From positions 434,001-498,000 of the forward strand of contig JAINUW010000697.1 of NCBI GenBank assembly GCA_020205615.1: a stretch of DNA of 64,000 bases, given 5' to 3'. Both the position numbers and the translations under genes were made by a program. The stretch's first letter is position 1, and the number at the start of each line of letters is the position of its first letter. Shown here piece by piece: positions 42,715 to 53,666 of the stretch. The stretch comes from Panax quinquefolius (lineage: Eukaryota > Streptophyta > Magnoliopsida > Apiales > Araliaceae). The notes beneath the pieces are model-generated. The model had not been told where the DNA came from. It saw only the letters and a program-made list of their open reading frames with translations, and searched no databases.

Positions 42715-45441
42715 CGCGACGCCCCCAAAATAGGTCCATTCCATCCAACCCATTCTCGAGTCGCCAAATACATGGTATAGAAATAACTACAACTTTATTA
42801 TTACAACATATAAACTGTGAGTTTAAATACGAGATATTGCCATCTGACAATATCCACACGCAAATAAATCCCCATCATAATTATTGATACATTATTTTAC
42901 AAAAATGGTGAGGACTACTAAACAACTCTCTAGAACCTTCATTCCATACCCCAACTAGTACTCGCTACATTCTCGCCTCCCGAGAAGAAAAATGGAACAA
43001 AAATGAAAAGGGTGAGCTCAACTAGCCCAAGAAAGAATATTATGACTAAGATAATATACAACAAATTATCGTTAGTCTTCAACAGGAAAAATCTAATAGA
43101 ATACAATAGACAACAAATTTTAAATCAATATTCGCAATGAAATAATAATTCATTAGAAGAGTTAAGTAGAGAGTCCAAACTACTATCTTCTATGTATGAA
43201 TTTAAAAGTTCATCGCCTATCTTTTATCCTCGTAACATCAATCAATATACATCCGAATCAAATATTCATCTTTTTGCACTACAGCCAAAGATATTCATCG
43301 ATTGGTCATGTTCATCTAAACACTGCTCATCTTGCACTACTACCAAAGATATTCTTCAGAAATCATTCATCTTTGCACTACATGTGCCAAAGATATTCAA
43401 TAATATCATCATTTAAGATCGAGGATGATGAAAATATTTTTAAAGAAGCGAATCCAAAGGAAACAAAATGACAAGGATTAAGGATTAAAGATTCGTACTT
43501 TGTTTTATCCATGTTCAAAAATACCTCAAAAATAATCATAATGGTGTAAAATTCAAGAATGATCAAAACATGGATACAATCAAAGCTAGTATCCAGAATA
43601 GATATTTTGGACAAAAAGAAGAAATTTTATTTTTCGGTGAATAGTGTCGTATACGTGAATAGTGCCGTATACGTGAATAGTAACTCCGACACCAAAAGAT
43701 AGAAATTTCCCAAAAAACATCTTCACACTTCATGAATAGTACTCGTGAATAGTAACTCGTGAATAGTAACTCATGAATAGTAACTCGTGAATAGTAACTC
43801 ATGAATAAGTAACCCCGACATGAAAAAGTTCCAAATTTGATAAAAAGTTCCAACCAATATTTCAAAGATAATGATATTGAAGAAATAATATCATTCGAGA
43901 AGAAAATAACATCCCTTACCTCGAAAAGACAAGATTTAATTGGAACACCTGGATATAGGCTATGACTTGGACTTGCACCGTATAGCAATACTCAAAGTAT
44001 ACTCAAAATACTCACAAGAATACGCTCGATAATATAGAGAGAAAACTTGATTTCGGTGTGATTTTCAATTCTAACCCAAGCACCCTATTTATAGGAAATT
44101 GCTTAGAACACCAAAGTAGAAAATTGAATATAATAATATTATATATAAACAAAATTCATACGCCCACATCTTGAATCTGAATTCAGCCACCATGCAACAT
44201 GTTAAATATGCCCACAACATATAAAAAACGTTTTATTAATAAAATAAATAAAACTTCCAAAAATCAATTATTTGAACTTCGAACTTCAATAATTCATAAT
44301 AAATAGCCATTTTATCAGAAAATTCAAATCTCATGACTTTTTATAGGAAATTCAATTTCTACAACTTTGCAGAAGAAAGTTTTTCCAAATTCCAAATGAA
44401 ATTGACCGAAATCCACATACGGACAATTTTACTGTGCTATAATCAAATTTCGATCAAGAAATGGGGTCCCACCGACATGTTTAACATGTTTTAAACATTT
44501 ATTGCAACAAAAATACTCTTCCTCCTCGTATACTCATATATCCCACATTCTTTGTAAAAATATCATAATTAATATATTATTAAAATAATATATTTAAATG
44601 AATTATTTTATCGAAAAAGATAAAATATTAATTTTCAACAATTGTCATTTTAAAAATTTTCTCCATCTATATCCACATAAAATCAATATTTTCCTCATCA
44701 TATAAATCAATAATTAATTATTCACAAATAATATTACAGAATCACATTATCGACAACGAGCAGTTCCTCAGAAAGAGGGGCTTTCCAATAAGGATCTCTC
44801 TCTTTGGCGTGCAATTAGTGACCAAACCTCTCCTTAGACGAACTTTCTAGACATTGCCAATAATGTTATCTAATAATATTATTCAGATAATATGAATTAT
44901 TGCTTCGATAATAAAAAATACTGGGTAATGATTATTATCAAACAAAAGAATATAAAATATCAACGCAATAATTATTAAATCAATAAAATATCGAATAAAG
45001 AATTACTGTAACAATTATTGAGTAGTGCCTTCTTCACGTAAGAATCAATAATTGGTGCAATACCGTGGTGCTACTCGCTCAACAACGCAATGCAGTATTA
45101 GTGTGTTTTAACCCACGGGTATTCCAACAAGATAATTCAGTAATAATTACGCCGTTATTTATAAACAACTTATATTTGTCGTTTTTCTTCATCCAATCGC
45201 TTTCCGTTATGGGGCCCACAAAAGATCGCTACTGGTTGCATTTAATATTCCCGACAAAGATTTAATATTCCACGACCAAACGAATATTCCCAAATAATAA
45301 TGAATATTTTATCACCACTTGCTTATTTAAAATATTTCATGATTTTACCCATAACTAACCACATTAATCAAATCCACCCTTACTATTTCAAAATAACAAA
45401 TAAAGGAAATTCCTTTTTATTTAAAAATTTGGGGTCTTACA
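42715..45441 (-). repeat. Tekay-3 5' LTR
   Basis: It is a close match to 36959-39659. Its end reads CGCGACGCCCCC instead of TGTGACGCCCCC. It holds the conserved block at 43011-43030, the 'gtgaatagtaactc' array (43640-43810) and a TATA box (minus) at 44086-44093. Many differences from the 3' LTR are 1-2-bp length changes at CTG, CAG or CTAG sites. Confidence 0.88.
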
Positions 45442-46019
45442 CTGCTTCCGTGCCTTAAGTCACCAAAGACTGCTCCGAAACTGGCTAGTCAAGAAACATC
45501 TTGATTTTTTCACCAAATGACAAGAATCATTCAAGCATCCGCCCCATGGCAAGATTAGCTAAAGAAGACATCCGCTTTTCCACCGAAAGCGATTCTTTTC
45601 CTTTTACTGTGATTTTTACTTTAGTAAAATATTTTAACCTCGTACTTTTACTTTAGTAAAATATTTCTTACTTTTACTTTACCCCAGTTGTTGTAATAAT
45701 GACATTGTAATAGTTCATTTTCCTTGTTCTATAAAAGGAATTCGGATTCATTTGGTTAAGGCAGACTTAGAAAGAGTCAGAGTTCCTTCTCTGATAAATC
45801 TTTAGCCTCAACCGCTGATTAAGCCTACTTAACCCCACTTCATCTAAATGTTCTTATTTCAGTAAACTTTGTAAGTCATTTAATCATCTTGTATCAAGAT
45901 TATAATCAATTAAATTGTTTAATCATCTTGAATCAAGAAGTTAATAAACTGGTTTGAATAAGATTTGCTTAATAATAAAGAAAAGATGATCAACAGCCAC
46001 CTTCGGCATCCACAGTCAT
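45442..46019 (+). promoter_or_regulatory. EPRV intergenic region with promoter
   Basis: It carries TTTTACTTTAGTAAAAT blocks at about 45615-45690, then TTGTAATAATGACATTGTAA and a TATA box (45730-45737), followed by a leader-like stretch. It ends in a block starting GATGATCAACAG (45985-46015) that also occurs at 32666-32696. Layout and terminal overlap fit the large intergenic region of a circular pararetroviral genome. Confidence 0.62.
45730..45737 (+). promoter_or_regulatory. Candidate EPRV TATA box
   Basis: TATAAAAG in the context TTGTTCTATAAAAGGAATTC lies about 40 bp after the repeated TTTTACTTT blocks. Confidence 0.5.
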
Positions 46020-46082
46020 TGAGAATTGAAAACAGACAATTTTATAGATAATATATATATTATCTGGGACTCGGTTTTGTAT

Positions 46083-46086
46083 CAAC

Positions 46087-46147
<61 letters not shown>

Positions 46148-46282
46148 GGACTAACATTATCGAGTTATGCCTTGATTGAGCCTAGACTTATGTCTGGAGC
46201 ATTTATTTGCTTTCGTATATATATATGAAATGTTTGTCGAACTATGTTCGATGAGCTTAGATTTTACATCCAAATGCTTATC

Positions 46283-46337
<55 letters not shown>

Positions 46338-46392
46338 ACTGTTGTCGAACTTTGTTCGATGAGCCTGAATTTTACATCCGGTGCGTTTATTG

Positions 46393-46441
<49 letters not shown>

Positions 46442-46554
46442 TTATTTATTTACCTTTCGTCACTACCGAGTTTACTTCGTGGTGGTTGATTGCTTTTACA
46501 GCTTTATTTACATTTCTGATCCCTCATGGAGGTGCTTCGTGGTGGCTGATCATG

Positions 46555-46593
<39 letters not shown>

Positions 46594-47413
46594 CTATTAT
46601 ATATATAACTGCTTACTGCTTTCATATCAATTGCGGCATCATGTAAGCCTAAGAATCATGTGATCACAGATTCAATCTACTGAATCTAGATTCGGTTCCC
46701 GTGATGGAAATTTTCAGCTGTAAGCAGCTTGTAAATTTATTCACGGTGTCTGGATTTCCTCAGATGGTTTTTATACCCACGAGGAGTTCGACACTTCTTT
46801 GTGCATTATTTTCTCAAAGATGCTTCGCATCTCGAAAATTAAAAGCAATTAAGCCGAACACTAAATAAAAAAATGGAAGTGTAAAAGGTCTCAATTACTA
46901 TTGAGTATAAGGGTTTGAAAAATATCTTTTACAAAACATCACTGCCATATCTTGTTTAAAACTGAATTTTTACATAAATTCAAACCCTGTGTATATAGGT
47001 GTGAACGAGGCATCGCACTACTTCCATATAAACAAAGCACATTGACCCACCCACCCACCCACACACACACATTCATATAACAGTTTCTTGAAAAGTGGCG
47101 GCCACCGTGGTAACACGGATGTCAGGGTGTGCCTAACACCTTCCTTCTGCATAATCAAGCCCACCGACTCTAATAAATCTCGATTTCACAGACCCGTTTA
47201 GCAGTGTCACATCAATGGGTCAATGTGCAAACCTTTTCTCGGTTGTGTTGGTACAACCATATAAAAAACCAACTGGTGACTCTTACAGTCCAATCGTCGA
47301 CATATACATATCAGACCTTTTCACAACTTGTTTTTTCAAACAAATTTCACCTATCATGAGAACACTAAAGAACAAGAATAGAAAAGGGACAAATAAAAAT
47401 CCCAACATCGACA
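46083..47413 (+). repeat. Ogre-1 3' LTR, segment 2 of 2
   Basis: It resumes in a TA tract and is collinear with 13158-13768 plus 23388-24030. It has three to four TA tracts separated by conserved spacers (46083-46595), the uninterrupted Tekay-2 target near 46762, a CA/CCCA tract (47045-47070), the GGTGTGCCTAACACCTTCC motif, ACTGGTGACTCT (degenerate Arg-type primer motif) and the end CAACATCGACA at 47413. Confidence 0.8.
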
Positions 47414-49586
47414 AGAACATTATATCTACTATCTTCTATAATTTAAAAAGTTTTCCATCACCTTTATCGCTAAGACATAGCTTAATAAATAAACCACATC
47501 ATCGAATCATCCCTGCACTACAGGCCAAGGATATTCATGTAATCATCAATGGCCATGATCATACCAACAACTGTCCATCAATTCACTATGGGCCAATGAG
47601 GACTTTTACCACATCATTTGTAACATTACGGTCATGATTATAGCGAATAATCCCTGGTCATAATCATACCAATCAATAGTACATCTGTGCACGTAAGCCA
47701 CATATGACTTTTATCACAATATAAGCATGAGGATGATGACAATGATATAAGAATTCAATTAAAAGAAAGTAAAGGATAAATTTTTAAAGATTTATAATTT
47801 AATTTATCCAGAATTCAATAATGTCCAAATTGTCAACATGATATTGCTTTGTGGAGTAAAATTCAAGAATAATATTGTATCAAAAATGATTTGGACAACA
47901 AAGAAATCATTTTTTGTCATGAATAATACTCCGGTGAATAGTACCCGAGTGAATAGTACTTTGTGAATAGTACTCGTGAATAGTACTTTATGAATAGTAC
48001 CCTGTGAATAGTTTTTTGATAATAGTACCGTATAAATGAATAGTACTCATGGACAGTACTATGACATGAAAAGTTTAAAATTTAACAAGAATGTGCAGAA
48101 AATATCCTTGTGAAACGATACTAGATGAAGCGCAAATTTCAAGGATATTCTACTAATTTCACGGAGTATAGAAGCAATACTTTAACAAAATGAGGGTATA
48201 ATTAGGAATACGAGACGAAATAATATTACTCACATACTACAGAGTATGGAAGAAAATATTATTCCTTATGAATTTTAAAAAAATAATATACCTTACCTCA
48301 GAAGAAGACTAGATACTGAAATAGTGAAGTACCAGACTTCCCTTCTTCTTTCTCTCTATAATTTCTCTCTCTATAATTGCTCTTGTGAGTCTCAGTGAAT
48401 TGGTGAGAATGAAAAAAGAATTAGTTTCTATTTATAGGAAAATATAGATTCAATAATTGCACGTTTTGGGGCTCGAAATATTATAGTATAATACCTTCAT
48501 CTTTTCCTTCATTTTAAATTTAGTCCTGCAAGAATTATCAAACTTGCACCACCTCCCCTAATAGTACATGAATATGAATCAATAGTACATTCATGTGAAT
48601 CAATAGTTCTATACATGTGAAAAAAATGGTAACGGTATAGTACCTTCATCTATACCTCTATTTTTAATTTAGTCATGCAAGTATTATCAATCTTGCACCA
48701 TCTCCCCTAATAGTACATGCATGTGAATCAATCGTTATAAGCATGTGAATTAATAGCAATTAATTGCTCATTTATCCGATTAATTACCCGATTGGTCAAT
48801 ATAACCTCCAGAAATCAATTATTATCGAAATAAATGTCGATTTCCACTAACACTAATAATCCTTACATAATGGAAATATCAATTTCATCTTTAATCAACA
48901 CAAACTTATTCATCATTAATATTATAACTCACAATATTTAACAACCGGATCATTCCCAGGAAAGAGGGGGCTTTCCGATAAGGATTTCTCCATATTGGCG
49001 CGCAATTAGGTGACCAAACCTCTCCTCGACAGAACTTTCTAGACATTATCAATATTACAAATAATAATATGAATAACTTTGTCGTCTCAATTATTGATTT
49101 AATAATAATAAATATTATGCAGATGATACTGTGACAATAATTGAATCAATAATATGAGAGATATTATACAGCAATTACTGTAGCAATAATTGAGTATAAC
49201 TGAGTGACTTCTCATGTAAGCATCAATAATCAATACCGTGTGCTACTATGCAACCACACGTATTACTATTCTTTTACCACCGGGTATTTCAATAGTTTAA
49301 CAGTAAAACTTTCGTCGTTATTTTTATAAAAAGATAATTCTGTCATTTTCTAACTCCAACAATAATTTTGTTTGTGGGGTCCACCAATGATTGTGCCGTC
49401 GTACGAATATTCCCTGCTAAAATAAATATTCCCCGACCAATCGAATACTTTATAACAACTTGCTTACTTTGCAAAATTTGTAAATATTACCCACAACTAT
49501 AACATTATATCAAATCCATATGATAATATTCAAAAATATATTTCGAGAAAAAATTAATCTTTATTCATAAACGTTGGGGTCTTATA
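47414..49586 (-). repeat. Right part of the outermost Tekay-type LTR
   Basis: It continues the LTR fragment at 2936-3257: position 47419 onwards matches about 14237 onwards of the Tekay-2 3' LTR. It contains the 'gaatagtac' array (47925-48060) seen in the Tekay-3 subfamily plus the Tekay-1/2-like stretch ACTAGATGAAGCGCAAATTTC. TATA box on the minus strand at 48429-48436. It ends GGGGTCTTATA at 49586, with the terminal CA mutated. Confidence 0.8.
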
Positions 49587-51063
49587 AACACTGCTGATCG
49601 GCGATGTCGCGCTACTTTTACTGGAGAAGCAAAGATCATGACTTGAGACATAGGCTTTGTGATAAGCGCCACTGACGAGAATTGGCAATCATTGGCGTCA
49701 AAGTGTAGTTCCAGCAACCGGGCCATGAGAACACTAACAAAGCCAATTTGGACTAAATCTTACTTTCTAGCAACCAATTAAATAATATAATTCATATAAA
49801 CTTCATAGACACATAAATTAAGGTTTCTAGCATGTTTTTATCTATATAAATAACATAAACATCAAATTAAAAACCTTTGAATTCCATGTTTTCTACAAAA
49901 ACTCCATTTTTGACATCCTTAACAAAATTAACACTGTGATCACCACTGTACACCAAATTAACTCATTATAACTACGTTCTCTTCATTACTTACTAAATTA
50001 ATACATTCAAGGCTCAATTTACACATTAGTTTACAAATTAACTACCAAATTTGGTACTTTCACTAGCCATATATATAAACTTGCACTGTAAATAATTTTT
50101 CTTTCTTTTGAATGTGATTAGTACACAAAATCTTATCTAGATGCTAGTTCTAACGTCACAAATACATATACATGCAATTAAAACTTTATACAACAACAAT
50201 TCATCCAACTTGAATTCACAGAAAACATAAAACTCGTGAATATAGAACATTCATATATATAATATTAAGGTTATGGAAGTATACATTCTCTTGCTTGAAC
50301 AATCCTTGCTAAAACATAGAAATTATTTTGGAATCACAGAACTGTTCTCTCAAACTCTCTCTATTCTCTCTTTCTTCTTAGTATCAGTATAAGCCAATTT
50401 CTTTTCACGTAAAACCAACTATTACTTAAGCGTAAGAATAAAAACTCATAGGCATTATATGCAAACTTAAAATAACAGTTAAAAAAACGTAAACGTACAT
50501 CAATTATAAAATATATTTTATATATTATTTTGATTTATTTTATTTATATTAGTTATTATAATTCAAATTCAAAAGCCATAAGGCTATGTTTGGCAAAACA
50601 CTTTTAAAAATAAAGACTTAATGTCTTTATGTCTTGTTTGGGTAACTCTATTTAAACTATTTTAATTTATTTTAATAAATCATTTATACTATAGTTTATA
50701 GTCACACTTTATTTCTTTGGATTTTCATATCCAATAAACATACTAAATAAATTTTCCACTTAATTCAATTATCACAAAATTATAATCTTATTATAATTTT
50801 ATTTAAATTAACATACCATTTTAAATTATTAAATTAAAACATTATAATAATTCATTTAATCCTTATCAACTCTCAAATTTAATTATTAAATTAGAATATT
50901 ATCTTATAATAATTAATTTCTTTAACTCATAAATTATTTATTTAACCAATAAATAATCAAATCAAATTCAACAAATATCTATTCAATAATAAACACATCA
51001 ATTAAAATATTTATATAATTCAATAAATATTTGAAATTATAATTTAAAATTCTGGAGTGTTAC
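49587..51063 (-). repeat. Family-B LTR, minus strand, truncated
   Basis: In its own orientation it starts TGTAACACTCCAG at 51063, immediately after the end of an internal region (51064-51198). It is very AT-rich with no coding signal. It shares blocks with 405-440 and 1240-1420 in the left-hand family-B LTR. It is cut at 49587 by the Tekay-type LTR, so the last part is missing. Confidence 0.6.
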
Positions 51064-51198
51064 ATCCTTTCCTCTTTACAAGGATTTTGTCCCCAAAATC
51101 ACAACTCAAACAAATCATTTGTCACATTCTTCCCTTCTTACAATTTTTTGTCCCCATAATCGAATACACAGATTAAACAAATAACTCAGGGTAATCTA
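51064..51198 (-). pseudogene. Family-B element: last bases of the internal region
   Basis: On the minus strand, repeated TTGGGGACAAAATCCTTGTA-like sequence ends in the purine-rich AAGAGGAAAGGA, directly before TGTAACACTCC. This is the arrangement at the pol end and polypurine tract of chromoviruses. Only ~135 bp remain before another LTR begins. Confidence 0.5.
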
Positions 51199-51467
51199 TG
51201 AGGCCCCGAATTTTATGAAACGAAAGTATTAAATTTTCTTATAATTATTATTTTATTTAGTAAATGGTTAAATTGATAAAGGTTAAAGTTAAGGGTGACA
51301 TTTGAAAATTTTGCAAAGTAAGCAAGTTGTCATAAAATAATCGGTGATAAAAGTACAGTAACACACGTGGTTGCATAGTAGCACACGGTATTGATTATTG
51401 ATGCTTACATGAGAAGTCACTCAGTTATACTCAATTATTGCTACAGTAATTGCTGCATAATATCTCT
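51199..51467 (+). repeat. Start of a divergent Tekay-type LTR, plus strand
   Basis: It starts TGAGGCCCCGAATTTT and is alignable with the first ~700 bp of the Tekay-1 LTR: AAAATTTTGCAAAGTAAGCAAG matches the same context near 3514, and 'ttgattattgatgcttac' matches near 3760, with a deletion between. It is cut at 51467 by the Ogre-2 3' LTR; the remainder would lie beyond the other end of Ogre-2. Confidence 0.6.
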
Positions 51468-52329
51468 TGTCGACGTCGGGATTTTTAGATGACCATTTTC
51501 GTTACTTGTTCTTTGGTGTTCTCATTTTAGGCGAGATTTGTTTGAAAAAACAAGTGAAAAAGGTCCGACATGTATAATGTCGATGATGAGACTATTAAGA
51601 GTCGCCAGTTGGTTTTTTAAATGGTTGTACCAACACAACCGAGAAAAGGTTGCACACATGACCCCAAATGATGTGACATCGCTAAACGAATTCGGTGAAA
51701 CCGAGGTTCATTAGGGTCCGGGGACTTGGTTATGCGGAGGGAAGGTGTTAGGCACCCCCCAACATCCGTGTTACCATGGTGACCGCCTCTTTTCAAGAAA
51801 CTATTATCAGAATGTGTGTGTGTGGGGGTTAATGTGTTGTTATTTGGAAGTAGTGCGAGGCCTCGTTCGCACCTATATACACAGGGTTAGAAGTTATGTA
51901 AAAATTCAATTTTAAGCAAGATATGGCAGTGATGTTTTATAAAAGTGGTTTTTCAAACCCTGATGCTCAATAGTAATTTAGACCTTTTACACTCCCATTT
52001 TATTAATTGCTCGACTTGATTGATTATATTTTACAGATGCGAGGCATCCGTACGAAAATAATGTACAAAAATAATGCCGACTTTCTCGTGGGTATGGAAA
52101 CCATCTGAGGAAATTCAGATATCGCAGAGTAATTTACAAGCTGCTTACAGCTGAAAATTTCCATCGCGGGAACCGAATCTAGATCCAATATTCACATGAT
52201 TCCTAGGCGCACATGATACCACAATTTGTATGCAAGTAGTAAGCAGGTATATATATAAAAACTGTAAATATATATATACAGACATGATCACCAACCACGA
52301 AGCACCTCCATGGGGGATCAGAAATATAA

Positions 52330-52557
52330 ATAAAGCTGTAAAAGCTATCAACCGCCACGGAGGAAACTCTAGGCGGGAATAAACGTAAATAAAGTTGTAA
52401 ATACGGTCAACCGCCACGAAGGAAACTCCTGGCGGGATGAAATGTAAATAAAGTTGTACAAAGCAATCAACTGCCACGAAGTAAGTAGACTCCAGGTAGG
52501 ACGAAATGTAAAGAAAGCGATAAAAGCGATCAACCACCACGAAGTGAACTCTGTGGG

Positions 52558-52560
<3 letters not shown>
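52330..52560 (-). repeat. ~62-bp tandem repeats in the Ogre-2 LTR
   Basis: About four units combine 'gatcaaccgccacgaaggaaactc', a 'ggcgggatgaaatgtaaa' part and 'taaagttgtaaa'. Ogre-1 LTRs have one to two units at the equivalent place (13490-13580; 46450-46550). Confidence 0.75.
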
Positions 52561-52629
<69 letters not shown>

Positions 52630-52692
52630 ATCAATCTTTACGCTAGTAGACTCGTGTATTTTAAATGTTAAATAAAATTTATCAACTACCAC

Positions 52693-52754
<62 letters not shown>

Positions 52755-52987
52755 GCATTCGGATGTAAAATCTGTGCTCATCGAATGTAGTTCAACAACA
52801 GTTCATATATATATATAAGTATATATATATATATATATATAAAAGTTTAATAAACGCACCGGATGTAAAATCCAAGCTCATCGAATAGAGTGTTACACGC
52901 AGTTAATATATATAAGTATATATATATTAAAGAAAATAAACGCACCGGATGTAAAATCTAGGCTCATCGAATAGAGTTCGACAACAG

Positions 52988-53039
<52 letters not shown>

Positions 53040-53177
53040 CGAGTAAACGCACCGGATGTAAAATCAAAGCTCATCGAACAAAGTTCGACATACGCTAATA
53101 TATATAATTATATATATATATTAAAGCATTAAACGCCTGCATCAAGTCTAGGCTCTCGAACAAAGTTTGACACACAG

Positions 53178-53248
<71 letters not shown>

Positions 53249-53345
53249 AAGCAAATAAACGCCTGCATCAAGTTCAGGCTCAATCGAGGCATAACTCGAT
53301 AATGTTAGTCCATATATATAAATATATATATAATATATATGTATA
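52560..53345 (-). repeat. Expanded compound TA array in the Ogre-2 LTR
   Basis: Eight (TA)n tracts (about 52561, 52696, 52804, 52906, 52989, 53096, 53178 and 53312) are separated by 45-75-bp spacers. Most spacers share 'aaacgcaccggatgtaaaatc' and 'gctcatcgaacaaagttcgac'. The unit is the spacer plus one TA tract. The IYIYIY ORFs here are artefacts. Confidence 0.85.
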
Positions 53346-53658
53346 TACAAACTAAAAATAAAATCACGGATCGATGTCTGGGCAAACGCACGCAGTACGA
53401 CTCACAACGTGAAGAAGGGTGTGTGCAGAGATGAAGAGAAAGGATTTAAAGTGTGTGAGAAGGATTACAGTTGACTGCCAAAGAAGACTTCTATATCATT
53501 AAAGTGGGTAAACATTGGCTTTTGTAGGTACAAAAGAAGCTATATATGAGCTCATAGATGTTTAAAATGAGAAAGTACACTGCATGGGGTGAGTGCAGAG
53601 CAAATTGGGCAAGGCTTCCTCGTCGTTTTCTCTTGAAAAATGGCCACCCCAAGCCCTC

Positions 53659-53666
53659 TATTTATA
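53659..53666 (-). promoter_or_regulatory. Probable TATA box of the Ogre-2 LTR
   Basis: TATTTATA on the plus strand (TATAAATA on the minus strand), preceded on the minus strand by the same region as at 12843 and 31822. Confidence 0.6.

Larger units (their letters stand above)
36959..45441 (-). mobile_element. Tekay-3: Tekay-type element with a large internal deletion, inside the EPRV
   Basis: It has two full LTRs (36959-39659 and 42715-45441), 2701 and 2727 bp and closely similar. The interior is only ~3.05 kb (39660-42714) and keeps a chromodomain, scraps of RNase H, protease and gag. The RT palm and integrase core are missing. The LTR subfamily is that of the solo LTR at 25824, not of Tekay-1/2. 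I found no clear target duplication (TTCTT against CTGCT), so flanking rearrangement is possible. It must have been mobilised by other elements or deleted after insertion. Confidence 0.85.
32182..46082 (+). mobile_element. Endogenous pararetrovirus (Caulimoviridae), rearranged, split by Tekay-3
   Basis: Evidence consists of an iMet primer site (32283), plus-strand pieces for a CCHC nucleic-acid-binding region, a coiled-coil-like region, a DTG protease and the beginning of an RT, minus-strand pieces resembling coat and movement proteins, and a promoter-like region with a TATA box (45730). These parts and the relation to a petuvirus- or florendovirus-like genome are judged from motif style only. 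Order and orientation are scrambled, pieces are duplicated, and there are many stops. It is an old fossil and not a functional virus. It sits in a TA microsatellite of the Ogre-1 3' LTR. Confidence 0.78.
3258..47413 (+). mobile_element. Ogre-1: Tat/Ogre-like LTR retrotransposon, pol-deleted, hosting later insertions
   Basis: Both LTRs begin TGTAGACACTC and end in a CGACRTCGACA-like sequence. A polypurine tract (GAGGGGCATC) precedes the 3' LTR at 31041. Flanks are AGAGC (3253-3257) and AGAAC (47414-47418), a target duplication with one mismatch, and the flanks rejoin into one continuous Tekay-type LTR. The interior (24031-31040 minus a solo LTR) retains Tat-type gag pieces but shows no RT, RNase H or integrase, so this is a non-autonomous or internally deleted copy. 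Four later insertions inflate its span: Tekay-1, Tekay-2, a solo LTR and the EPRV. Confidence 0.75.
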
